Assembly: GCA_910890315.1 (NCBI GenBank)
Contig: CAJVGD010000005.1
Location: 682,001 to 746,000 of the forward strand
Length of the DNA: 64,000 bases
Direction: 5' to 3'
Source of the DNA: Serendipita indica DSM 11827
Lineage: Eukaryota; Basidiomycota; Agaricomycetes; Sebacinales; Serendipitaceae
Positions within the stretch are counted from its first letter, which is position 1. Each line of letters begins with the position of its first letter. This document shows positions 11,012 through 22,700 of this stretch, in pieces. Below the pieces are notes generated by a model. The model ran no database searches. It was given only the letters and a program-made list of their open reading frames with translations, and had not been told where the DNA came from. Made by a program: the position numbers and the translations under genes.

Positions 11012-12508
11012 ATGTCCCAATTCAACATCATTTATCGTCAACTGGGAAAAAATGGTCCCACAGGCAGGTTGCATCGTATAGCCATATAAATTACTGACGA
11101 AGCGCAGTGCCCGCACTTGGTTTCGGGGAAATGGCCAGTCACGAAAACGTTTTGGAGTTGGTTTACTTAAGCGTCGTTAGCGCCTCAGCGCCTTCTACGG
11201 GAACCGCGTCAGCGATGATGAGAGTCGTGAAGTCTTGAGAGCTGTACGTTTCCTTACTAAGGCTCCAAAATGGCCCATTCTCATCTTTCATAGGCCGTCG
11301 AAGCAGGTTGCACTTTCATTGATACTTCCAATGTAAGCCTGCTGAATCTCTGTTCAGCCAAGGTTCGAATGAATTACAGGTCTATGGCCCACCCATGGGC
11401 AAGAACGAGGAGCTAATTGGCTCTTTACTCAAGGATCCGGCCTTCCGCTCAAAGGTTTTTATCTGCACCAAGTTTGGTGCCTATTTCAGCGACAAGGGCG
11501 GGCTCGGATGTAACGGCACTCCAGAATATGTTCGGAAATGCTGTGAAGAGTCGCTCCAGAGACTCCAAGTGGACCATATTGATCTCTATTGTCAGCATTG
11601 AGTAAGCTCTAGATTACGCTACGCGACCGTTCTGGCTCTGTCTCGAGGTGGATCGGACTATAACCATCGAGGAAACCTGGAAGGAGTTGAAAAGCTGAAG
11701 GAAGAGGGCAAAGTTAGGTATCTTGGCATCTCCGAAGCGACGGTGGACGAAATTAGACGTGCACATGCCGTGACCCCCACCTCTGCCGCTCAGATCGAGG
11801 TATGTAAGAATTATTACCGTCATTGGATCAAATTAATGTCATATAGTTTTCCCCCTTTTACCCCTGATATCAGTGAAAACGGTATGCTGGACGTCTGCCG
11901 TGAATTGGGTATCGCAATCGTCGCATACAGCCCCCTTGGACGAGGCAAGCAGATGTGTCACTGATCTCTAGTTTCTCTAATCAATTGAGTTCAGGCTTCC
12001 TAACTGGCGCATACAAGAGTGTGGACGACTTTGAAGAGGGCGACTTCCGCCGCAGTAACCCCGTTTCCAGGGAGAGGCGTTCAAGGAGGTATGTAATTAT
12101 TGTTGTAAGCACTCCTTTATTTTATCTGATGCCCACTCTTCAGAACTTGAAACTTGTCGATGCTTTGAAAGAGATTGCCGACGAGAAAGGTGTTACTGCC
12201 AGCCAGCTGACCTTGGCGTGGGTGTTCGCCCAAGGTGACGATATCTTCGCCATTCCAGGAACCAAGAAAATTAAATAGTAGGTGAATTCTTCGACTGAGG
12301 TGGCATTTCCTCATGTTCCATAGTCTGAAAGAGAACATTGGCAGTCGTGATGTTCAATTGAGTGAGTAAGGATTCCATTGGGTATTTCTCGCTAATTATA
12401 TTGCTAGCCAACGAAGATTTCAAGGCCATTGACGATATCCTTGAGCGCATCAAGGTTGTGGGCGAAAGATATACTGGCGGTGCCAGTGCAGCCGGGACTG
12501 CGTTCTAG
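11012..12508 (+). pseudogene. Aldo/keto reductase copy 3, most diverged, pseudogene
   Basis: More distant paralogue, starting MSQFNIIYRQLGKNGP and ending GTAF-stop. Lesions seen: a TGA directly before the intron after LYCQH (about 11599-11601), where the paralogues have Arg, consistent with CGA to TGA by CpG transition; a one-base loss at about 11690 (TTGAAAAGCTG for TTGAAGAAGCTG); and a one-base loss in a C run at about 12060 (AACCCCGTTTCC for AACCCCCGTTTCC). Three introns that start GT in copy 1 appear to start GC here (11064, 11134, 11945). The body still reads AKR blocks: [41 protein letters not shown]. It is the oldest member of the array judging by divergence. Confidence 0.78.
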
Positions 12509-12667
12509 ATTAGAATGTAGAACATTCATTGTAAATACTTTGTCCTTCATCGAGACCTTGCTTGTAAAACTCGTTTGTTCATCTGTAGGGAAGAGACAAG
12601 AACAACAGTACGTGACAAAAGCATGAAATGTTCAGATCACAGAGGTTCGATTCTGCAGGGTACTTCT
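12509..12667. other. Convergent spacer between AKR copy 3 and the ferric reductase
   Basis: Short 3' flank shared by two convergent units. Nothing recognised beyond probable 3' untranslated sequence. Confidence 0.4.
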
Positions 12668-15136
12668 CTAGGAAGATGATCTGACGGCACCAAAGTTTTC
12701 AATGTACATCGAGACGGGCACGCCGCCATGGAGCATGGCCGATGGACCAGCAGCTCCAGACGTGAGTGAAGCACGGACCGCTTTGGTCAAGCGAGCCGGG
12801 CCGCACGCTGTAGCGAAACGTCAGTTAAATCCTTTACATGATATCGGAGACACTTACCATTGACGGAGACGGGACCCGTGGAAGCTTGAATCTCTTCTTG
12901 GATGATGGAGGAGATATCCGGTCGACCAACCAAGGTCTTGAGATGACTCATGGCAGCCGCCAGGTGTCCTTCATGAGTTGACGCATCTTCAGCAAGAGTG
13001 GTGATGATCTCTGCACGGGAAGAGCCTTTGATGGGGCTGCCCGTATCCTTCTCAATAGGCGATTTTTCGGTTGGCGAGATGGGGGAAAGAGGACCGCTGC
13101 CACTAACATCCTTCTTCAAGCCTGACATACTAAGAGACGGTACCAGAGGGTTGGCACGCGAGACGTGAATTCGGAGGTCCAGATTTAGGGTTGACGGTGC
13201 GTTGTGCGTGGCGGTAGCGATAGCTTCCGAAGCCCAGCGGAGGTCCTCTGAGATATAAATAAGCTGATGTGAGTGAGGGGCATAAACATCTACATACCGT
13301 ATGTCTTTACGGTCCATACAAATACAACCCGTTTCACAGGCGTGGCCTGTCGACGAGCAGCCCTATGGATGGTCAGTAAAGGATAGACACGGAGATTTAT
13401 ACCCATACGAGATGATGTCCAAGAGGAGAGGAAGTGTAAACGAGACTCCAGAGCCACCTTGGAAGTTGTTGAGTAGCTGGACATGACGGAAAATTGGGCA
13501 ACGTACCAGCAATCAAAATGACAGTGTTAAACGTGTTTACTGGGGCGGAGCACCATATGGCCCGTCGACCAGTGCAACCACAGATTTTGCGTGGTTGATG
13601 GCAGCGTAGTCGTGCAGTTTCCTTGTGAAGCCGTCCATGGCTCGGATGTAGAAGACGAGGTCTGTTGGACGTGCTCTTCCGTTCTGATCACGGTCTGGAA
13701 TGTTGGCAATCGTGAATGGATGGGCTTCGACGGGGATAGTGGAGACACCAGGCAAAATGAGGAACACATGTTGGCCAGCCTTCCACGTGATATGGCGGTT
13801 GGGGAGAACGAGTTTGATTGAGTCGCGTGAGACGTTTTCCACGATGGCCTCGGTGGAGGTCGGGCTGCCGCGGTTGATGAAGATCATCCTCAATCCACGA
13901 GAGACACGGTCGAATAGCCAGAACGCGATGAAGAGCCACACATAGATAGCATCCCTTTTGATGTCAGAAACACAAGTAACACATATTTAGCAGACTCACT
14001 TGGGCTGATGGAAATATATTCCAGAGAGGAAGATTCTGAGAAACGTTAGTAGGGATCCCACAACATCCGATCGACTCACGCCACGAGGCAAATGTGCATG
14101 ATCAAGAAGAATTCAAAGGCATGAGTGCGAACGGGTCGCAGAGAGGTGAGGAAGATGGCGCCAAAGGCAACCGTGGCCATGGTGCCGGTCAGATACTTTT
14201 CAGCGGCAAGCTTGGGGGGAGTGAACGTCCTGAGACAGATCAATAGTGTTCGGCGACAGTTGTACGTAGACTCACTCGACTTTCTGGAAGGTATGCAACA
14301 GGATGAGGATAAACAACGTTCGAGCCACTGCACGGTGCATAATGTTGATCTAAATAATGATGAAAAGGTGAACAGCTGCGAAGGCAAGTACGTACCTTCT
14401 CGTAGCTGAGGCCGGTGACGACTGCAGAGGATGAGCAAGCGGATGTAAACACCAAGGTGACTCACGAGTGATGAGATTGTTCTTGCCAGCAAGAAGAGGG
14501 AGGAGCATAAACTGGGGGTAGGCGATGGCACCAGTACGTTGGGCCCAGAAACCCTGTGGCGAGGTTTAGCCACACCATCAAAAAGATGAGCGCACACGTT
14601 ACCGCTTGAGCACCATGAGCTATAAATAAAATGGATCGGTATGTGGTCTAAATCATGTCACATGACTCACAGTGAACAAAGCTCCAGATGAGAAGTGCAG
14701 CGAGGTAGCCGACGGTGAAGAATACCTCGCTGAGAGACAGGACGTAGTTGCGTCCATAGGGAATAGTCCACCGAAACGCCGTAATCTTGAAAGCGGCATC
14801 TGCAGCACCGAAGAATCGGTTCCATGAGGAGGTGGTCGACGAAGTGGCGTTCTTCTCTGGGTCACCACGAGGGCCCGCGGTGCTCTTACGCATGAGAGCA
14901 TTCTTGCGTGATCTGACGCGTAGGAGATAGATGATGTTGCAGAGGACGAGAAGTCCAAGCCCACTGCCAACAAAGATCCAAACCTGCTTGGGGTATGTCG
15001 CGCGTTGCCAGAGTTGGTAAGCACGATATGGGCTATTGAGGTGGGAGGGGGTAGAGCCTCCCCCTGCGGATCCATGACCACCACCTGAGGAGGAAGAGGA
15101 TGCAGTTGAGGACGGGGCAGCTGCGTGCGAGGACAT
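12668..15136 (-). CDS. Ferric reductase-like transmembrane flavocytochrome (FRE family)
   Basis: Plasma-membrane electron transporter passing electrons from NADPH through FAD and haem to extracellular Fe3+ or Cu2+. From the ATG at 15136 a Ser/Gly-rich N terminus leads to a first TM (QVWIFVGSGLGLLVLCNIIY). Several short exons over the ferric-reductase TM core (about 14.7-13.9 kb) follow, then the FAD-binding domain (PNRHITWKAGQHVFLI, EAHPFTIAN) and the NAD domain (VDGPYG, TVILIAG, GSGVSFTLPLL, RVVFVW). The C terminus is SMYIENFGAVRSSS. The frame breaks between VDGPYG and VNTFNTVILIAG, where 13542-13545 (CCCC on the coding strand) is one base short of keeping frame. No intron fits there, so this is either a consensus error or a damaged allele. 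Otherwise complete. Confidence 0.82.
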
Positions 15137-15791
15137 GCTCTCGACAGGGGGGGAACAGAGAGGGGAGTTGCGGGCGATCCTTTAGGCTAAAGAGCTGTCG
15201 CTTTATAGACACCAAGATCCCAGAAATATGTCCTTGTATCCGCCGCGAAGGCATTTAGCAACGGGGGCTTCCCGTCACACTATTACGGATGATGCGGGCG
15301 ATGACCTGTATGGAGGAGCCAAGAACGCTTCTCGGGGTTGAATTGAATTATGGGGCCCACATATAGCGAAGCATACCTACGTGTCGTGTAACTTCGCGAT
15401 AACTGCGGGCTTGTGGTCGCGCGAGATTCAAGCCAACAAGTGTTCTTAAACCCCCTTTTGGTAGACAGATTTCCACGTACCCGCTCGTGATTAGCGTGGA
15501 ACAAATCTGATGACCACACAAACCGCGAGTCGCTGTTCAAAGCCTGAAGAAATACGCAACCTATAATCGATAATACAAACTTAGCACACCGATACAGTGG
15601 CACAAGCTCGGTTGATGGCGTTGGTGGCTAGCCCAGGGCCTGTGACAAAGTCGACAAGTTTGGACGAGACAGGACGGGTGCAGATGCGGTTCCGCTGGAA
15701 GAATGAGAGACAACACCAATCTATTGGCTCATCTCCGCGATGTTGAGTCTTATCTGCTGCGAGCGGGTGTCCCCGAGGGATATTCTCTACC
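15137..15791. promoter_or_regulatory. Divergent promoter region, ferric reductase / NOP13
   Basis: About 650 bp between two start codons on opposite strands. Open frames inside are short and lack domain signatures. I could not identify a defined binding site such as a GATA cluster with confidence. Confidence 0.35.
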
Positions 15792-17122
15792 ATGTCAGTC
15801 ACAGGCCGCAAACGCAAATTGGACGATGTCGACAGCGATAGCGAGGAAGCAGAAGATGTTCCACAAGCTCAGGTCCTGTCGCATGCTGCAAAAAGACGGC
15901 TTCGGAAGAAAGTCAAGGTCGCGCCCGACGTGGAGCAGCCCGTAGCAAGTGAAACCACACGCCCAAAAGCTGAAAATAGATCTGCACATTGTGTATGGGT
16001 TGGAAACTTGTCATTTAAGACGACCCCGGCCAGTCTCAAAGAGTTTTTCACGGATGAGAAGGAGGCCATCATTCGCATCCACATGCCTACAAAGGCGTTG
16101 CATGGAACGAAGCCAGGGCAGAAAACTGCTCGTGTAGATAACAAGGGGTACGTGTCTACCGTGGATATGCTGTCCCACTCACAGTGCTTCCGATACTTAG
16201 ATTCGCATATGTAGACTTTGCGACACCAGGGGCAAAGGACTCTGCAATTGCGAGATCCGAAGGAATTCTTGATGGAAGACGGTTGCTAATCAAAGATGGT
16301 AAGGCACACCCCTCACGACCCATACGATGCAATCTTGATACTGGCACCCACAGGGAGCGACTTTGCCGGTCGTCCAGAGAAGGATAGAGTATCAAAAGCA
16401 TCGTCAGCGCCGCTGACTGGGATGACAAAGACGGCGCGGAAGATTCTCTCTCAGCAAAAGAACGAAGCCTGTCCTACCCTTTTCATCGGCAATCTCAGTT
16501 TTGAAACCAAAGAGGAGGAAATTGCAGCTCTATTCGGAAGGGTACACCCCAAGTTGAAGAAGGAAGGAGAGTCAATCGAAGACAGGCTACTCAGGGTGCG
16601 GATGGGCACGTTCGAGGACAGTGGCAAGTGTAAAGGGTATTAGCCACTTCTTTCATTATGATAATGAAAAACTGACTGATCTCCAGGTTTGCCTTTGTTG
16701 ACTTTAAGACGATCCAATTCGCCACCGATGCCCTCGTCAATCCGCATAATCACTCACTTAATGGCCGCGCCCTGGTGGTAGAATACGCGTCGCCAGACGC
16801 TGTCAGGCGAGGTAAAGTCGTTCACGAGAAGTCGGAAGCCGGCCTCCCAAAAAACCGCGCGGCCCGTCGACCTCAAAAGTCGGAGCGAATTGCTGCTAAG
16901 CAGGCGAGCAGGGTGACCCAAACCGAAGCAACCCAAGAAGAGCAACCCGAGGAAAATCCAAGCAGTCTAGAAATAGACGAAAGGAGCCGCAGAAAGGAGA
17001 AAAGACCCGAAAAGTCTCTCAAGGAAAAAGGACGACGACCAAAACCGGGAGCGTCGCTTGCAAACGCACCACGAGAAAATGTGGCCATTGTGCAGAGTAC
17101 AGGCAAAAAGATTGTATTTTAG
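15792..17122 (+). CDS. NOP13: Nucleolar RNA-binding protein with two RRMs (Nop13-like)
   Basis: Likely nucleolar/pre-ribosomal RNA-binding protein. Starts MSVTGRKRKLDDVDSDSEE with an acidic and basic N terminus. RRM1: RNP2 is CVWVGNLSF, RNP1 is FAYVDFATP after a short intron (about 16148-16206), and the domain ends GRRLLIKDGSDFAGRP after a second intron; this ending is characteristic of Nop13. RRM2: RNP2 is TLFIGNLSF, RNP1 is GKCKGFAFVDF across a third intron (about 16637-16686), ending GRALVVEYASPDAVRRG. A Lys/Arg/Glu-rich tail ends STGKKIVF. About 400 residues. The family assignment (Nop13 rather than Nop12) rests on the inter-RRM motif. Confidence 0.82.
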
Positions 17123-17220
17123 TCTTCGAACAAGGGCTATTCGGACAACAGGTGTATGGGCGGGCGCCGCCTCTGGAGATTCTGGAATCAGATAAGTTAG
17201 AGAACCCCTGTGAAACCTGT

Positions 17221-19513
17221 TCACTCCGAAGCGGAGGCCTGGTCGCTCTCCTCTACCATTCCCACCTCCCACTCCCCGCAAACGTCCCAGCGACACCCTG
17301 GCGCCGAGGCGGAAAGATACTTGACAAAGTGCATAACGCGCTCGTCCCGGAGAACGAGCAATAGCCGATTGAAGCCAGGTTGCACGGTCAAAAGCGGGCC
17401 GCTATCGTCCTCTTCCTCTTCGTCACTCATGTCCTCGTTTTCCTCATCCTCGACTGCTGACCGATCATGACCATTTGTAGTTGATGATTCCGTAGTCTTT
17501 CCATTCTGATTCCCGTTTTCTTGGACACGGCGCTTGGACTTGGACGAGCGGTAAACAGTAGGGTCTTCGTCACCGTCAGCTGGAGGAAGATAGCACTGCA
17601 TCACAATCATCAGCGTCATCGTTCGTGAATCACAGGACTATGCTGATCAACTCACCTCCCACCCACCCCATTCCCCCGTTTGCCATGAACCGTCGACGGT
17701 TCCGTCAATTCCCCGCTCTATCGGCGGAGTCAGGCCAAGACAAACATCCAAGCGTGATTCGGTCTCCTCCGAGGTTGCCAACGTATAATCGAGCCCTGGT
17801 CGGAACCGCCGCGCCTCTACCGTGTGTCGCAGGGGCAGGAGCGATGTTACAATCGCGAGCCATGTTCTAAATGCGGGGGACGGGAACAAAACTTCTTGCA
17901 GTTGGCGCATGATCCACTCCGGAGAATCTTCTGCGATATAGGATGGCGAGTCTGGACGCCCACTTCGCCGTTTATTGGACAAGACGCAGTAGCGCGCCTT
18001 GTGCGGAGGACCCTTGGCGTGCCATTGGGAATCCGTGCCAGAGCTATGATAGGGCATCTGTCTCGCTCTTCGGATCCCCAATCCGTCTTCTTCGTCTCGT
18101 TGGGCCAGGCCCGTGCGTAGCTTCTCTGCTAATCCGTCCACGAGGAATCGATACAGCTCTAGTGAGGATTCGCTGGCAAAGCGGTCTGTTAGCGCCGATA
18201 GCGCCTTTTGTGAGAGGTAGACTGGGTTGATGTATTTTGAAAGGAATGATATTTGATCTGGTGTCAAGGTATTCGTCGGCAGGATCGTGTGTTCGACGCC
18301 GTCGTTATAGGAGTGGGTGAGTGTAGAGTGCGAGATCTGCGGAAGGTAGTGAGATCAGGCTGCGGACCAATGCATTCCACGTACAAGTTGCTTCAACGAG
18401 CTGAATGTGTCAGCCTCGTCTTGGACTTCCTCATATCCTTCCTCGCCAGGCTGACAGCGGTGGAACCAGCCAGATATCGAGAGACGCTGTCGGCCAGACT
18501 TGTCCGTGTCCACAACAACCTCTTCGACGGAGTGGAAACTCTTTCCTGGTTGCACCTGTCGCAGGTGACATGAGCATTGCTCAAGAGGGAGACCATGCTC
18601 AACGTACCTCGAACATTACCCATTGACCCCAGCTCCTGGATAGATGTTAGCAAGTGCACAAGAGGACGAGGAGGTGACGAACGGTGGTATCGTCTTACTG
18701 GGATTTGGCGCAGGTTCCGGGGGGTTGGAGCCAGGGACCACTGGAGCAACCCTTCAGAACATGTACAAACGATACCTCATTCGGGCTTGAAAACATACCT
18801 GGATATAGCTCGAGCGCGCCGCCCCATTCGGTCTGCCATGGTTGATCGATAGGTAGCGGCATATATAAGATGTAAGAAACCTTGCGGCTCCCAATCACAT
18901 CGTCATGGTTCAACAGGTGGCAGGTTTTCTTATACGAGTTGACGGACATGTCCTGGCGGTCCCGCCTGCTGGAGAGAGGGCCTGCATACCGATCAGCCTG
19001 CAAATGACGACGAGAATGATTTCTCAAACGTACCGCATCCGGTGACCTCGTGGATAAAGTCGCGAAACTGCTTCGAGTACAGACTGTCCCTAAGGGTCTG
19101 GAGCGCGGGGAACAACTTCCGCTGATCTTCGTCGAGATAGTTTAGGGACTGGAGGTCGCCAGTTTGCATGACCTATTTTCGACGATAAGAATGACGAGTT
19201 AGCATTGTTTTCAGCGACCCCAGACCTTGTAAATATCCGTCTCCTTTTCAGTGAAGCTGAGCTGCATGACCTCGTCTTTTACTTGCATCAAAAGGGACTC
19301 TTGGAAGAGTTTGTCGATGACAACGTGTTTAAATGGCTGTGAAGACTCATATTGTTCTCGGAGGTGCGGGGCATTTTCGAATAGGTTTGCTGCAAAATAC
19401 GAAGTAGGCTCCTGAGCGACGCCTGTAAACGATCCTGACCGCCGCTGGCGCTTTGCGGGCGGGAGATCGCTCGAATCTTGTCGAGGGGATCGTGGGCGCA
19501 TATCGGTAGACAT
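17221..19513 (-). CDS. TPA1: Prolyl dihydroxylase, TPA1/OFD1 family
   Basis: 2-oxoglutarate/Fe(II) oxygenase that hydroxylates a prolyl residue of ribosomal protein uS12 (Rps23) and affects translation termination and, in yeasts, hypoxic control. I chose MSTDMRPRSPRQ at 19513; an in-frame ATG at 19711 gives an unlikely leader. The N-terminal catalytic domain shows CHLLNHDDVIGSRKVSYILY with the metal ligands H and D of HxD. After short introns come TIPPSWGQWVMFEV and QPGKSFHSVEEV (second His), then RQRLSISGWFH, whose Arg binds 2-oxoglutarate. The C-terminal OFD1-type second domain runs LTPDQISFLSKYINPVYLS to RWDVCGEWEVGMVEESDQ, with an acidic insert (about 17400-17460). Complete and apparently intact. 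Confidence 0.88.
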
Positions 19514-19795
19514 TTCGCTCGGGACGGTGTGGCCCAAGCTTAATACGGCCCATCCGAGGTCGAGACGCCCGTGGCCGCCAGACGGTCCAGGCCACTCCAG
19601 CTCATTCTCGTTCGCTTTACAAAAATAAAGGCTAAAAGGGGCGTCTAGATTCCGCAAGTACATCCTCGACAGTTCAAATTTCCGTTCCCAAGCATTCAGA
19701 CTGCAACCCACTCCTCTGAACGGCGGCGGCTTCTACCGATAAACCCTTAATAAGCGCGCGCAGCGGGCAAAATGAAAAGAGAGAGAGAAAGTTGC

Positions 19796-22700
19796 TCACG
19801 ATGGCATTTCCACCTTGGATATCGTAAGCCGCACGGTCAGAATCTGGAACGCGTGCAGGTCAAGCTTGATGAGTGTGTCGCCAGTCGCCTCGTGCGTGCT
19901 CGTCTCTAGCGCTGAAATCTTCTCCTCCAAGAGGTTGGTGTGTACGCACGATCGATGGAGAGGTGACTCGCGACTCTGAGAGTGGCAGACGCGTGCCCTC
20001 CATAGGCCTCGAATATACGCAATACTACCCGCGTGAGCTTCTTCTTTGTATCGTCTTCACCCCTTTTTACGGTCTCGAGCACCACGTTCGGGGCTCCTTC
20101 AACCGAGAAGGGCGACTTGTGCACGGTCGGGAGGGCCAGACGCAAAGGCCCACTCTCGGGTGCGTACATCACTATTCAGCGGTTAACTCGGTGGCCCGCC
20201 TAGATCTATATGACGAAATCCTCACCGTGGAGTGGAGAATTGAAAAATTGAGCCGCGATGGGGACGTCCGACTGCATAAAATGCGTGGCATGTGGTAGCA
20301 CGGCCCATGAAAACTCGTGTTTGCCTAAAGCGTCATGAGTGATAAGAATCCATGTCAGGGCAGATCAACCTTGGTCTTGCTCCGCATCTGGTGCCGTGGC
20401 AGCCCGAAGAAGTGACAATCGCATGAATTGCCCATCTGCAGAGGCGCCATATTTGCAGTCATTGAGGAAAGCAACTCCATATCCAAACTCGCTGATATCG
20501 CAGTACTATAAGACATTAGCCCCCGGTGGCGTGGCCTGGAGCGCGCCACATTACCTTGTGGCAGCAGACTTCAAACTTGGCCGCGTCCTGTTTCCTTATT
20601 AGTCCCCAAGTTAATGTGTGTAATTTTAACCTTACCCATGTCGTGTTTTTGTGAGTTGGACGGCTGACATGTCCGAATTGCGTTTCATAATATGCGTCGT
20701 GCGCCCGAATGTTGAGCGGAAGCTCAAATTTGAGGAATCTGTGACGCTCATGCCAGTCAACTTCGGCATCAAAGCGTATCAGCGAGCGAGAGTTGGGCTG
20801 GAAGGTTGCTGTCAGGGCGTTAGAAATGCTAGCAGCCACTTTGCTGAAGTGTACCCGGGGTGGCATCCAGAGAAATCTATAGACGTTGAGAAGACAGTAT
20901 AGCGGCTGTATTAGCTACGTACTGTGACCTTGACCGTCGATTTTGGCAACTTGAGCTCTGCTCGTAAGGCTGCTCGCACCGGCCCGCTCTCCGCGAGAGT
21001 AACCTTTGAGAATGACAAAGGTTCACGTGTCTCAAGATGGAAGATCTCCACATCTGTCAAAGTGTCAGATATCCACATGTCCATTCATCGTATCATACCC
21101 CAAGCATCCCAATAATTTGGCCTGTCATCGAAAATAACGAGACCACCCGTCATTCCCTTAATAAGGAGCTCTCGCCTGCAGATATCTAGTAATTGTGAAG
21201 GGGCATATGACCAAACCTACTGGAGGATCATGTCGTATAAGCTTGTGATGCGACCACCTTTGATAGTCATGGAAATGTTCGAGTTGGTCAGAATAAATTC
21301 ATCATCTCCTTTTTGCATAGCTAGAATACTCCTCAGTCGATATGAGCATGGCGTGCGGGAAACTTGCCTGTGACTGGTTTGATATCGGCGTACAGACCCT
21401 TGGCTTGAAGCAATCCACCGGCGTTGTCGTCTCCGTCCATCAAAGCGTATGCGCGCGTCCCATCCTTGGAGATTTGTACGACCTCTTTCCTCAGACGTGT
21501 CGCTGACGGACCTTTGAGAGGGATCTCCACGACCTCTCGGCGGGCATGATGCACTGTATTGAATGCAACAAGTTTGCCGTTTGACAGAGCGAGTTGCTCT
21601 TCCATGACAGATGCGATCGGTATCAAGTTACCCATATAAGCCGAGACTGCCTCCTTGAACAATTGCTTGCCGTCGCGAGCAACTTCGCCGTACAGCTTCT
21701 CTGCATCCTCGTAGACCATGCCGATTGCAGATCCAGGCAGGACGTCGTGGACTGAGGATCGTGTCAGTCATAGCTAGCTACGAGTTGAAAACTTACATTG
21801 ATTTAGGCAGACCTTTTCCCAACATTCATTGATACGGTCATATGGATACTCATAGTCTTTGCCGTGAAGTGAAGCCATAGTGGCCACATACTTGTATAGT
21901 TCAGTCTCAATTCGCGCCGTATGAGTTCGACTCACTTCGACCTCTCTTAACAAGATTTCCGACTTGCGGTTGCCTCGCTTGATGGAACCTATGTGGAGTC
22001 AGGCCTGTGATCGCACAGAGGATATCAAACGCACCATGGGACGTGTACGTGCCTCGATGGAACTGCCGAGCGTTAGTCGTTGTTGACTAGGGTCCAGCCC
22101 ATCGTACCTCGAGGTAGAGTTCTCCATGCCATGTCGGCAGTGTTTCGCCGTAATTGGTATCCCTCTCAATATCTGCGTAGAAGTCTTCCACACTAGTGCC
22201 CATATGAACCACAGGGACGTCAGGGGTTTGATTCGCAGCAGCACGAATGCGGCGCAGGCTGTCAAGCATATTCGGCAACGGGCCTCCTCCTATGGCTGTG
22301 TCAGATTTGGCTACGTAAATCGCGGTATACACACCTCCGTCACCATTACCAAAGACCAAAAGTGCGGTGTTTGAGGATTCCAAATTCTGAACGCGTGTCA
22401 AATCGGAATCGGGAACGAGAAAGGGGGGTACCTTGTGGTTTGTAATCCCTCGCCGAACGTCACCGAAAGTAGCTTGTGCATTGTAGGTGTCTGTAATAGA
22501 TATGAGACAGATGCCATGATCATGTAGACAAACATACCAACTGGCGTCATGTGGCAGAGGACTTGTGTCCCATCGATTCCGGTCTATGGACATGTGAGCC
22601 TGTGAGTGCATCACGTACAACAACTGACCCAATTGAACGTGGTATGAGGAAAGACGTTGACGTTATTCCATGACAACTTCTGGGTGAAGAAATTCTGGGG

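Noticed and set aside
12648-12660. tRNA-like B-box (GGTTCGATTC)
   Set aside because: No A-box, acceptor stem or anticodon loop can be folded around it.
18640-18720. Possible frameshift in TPA1 at TIPP
   Set aside because: An intron starting GTTCGTC and ending ATCCAG joins IPP to SWGQWVMFEV exactly as in homologues.
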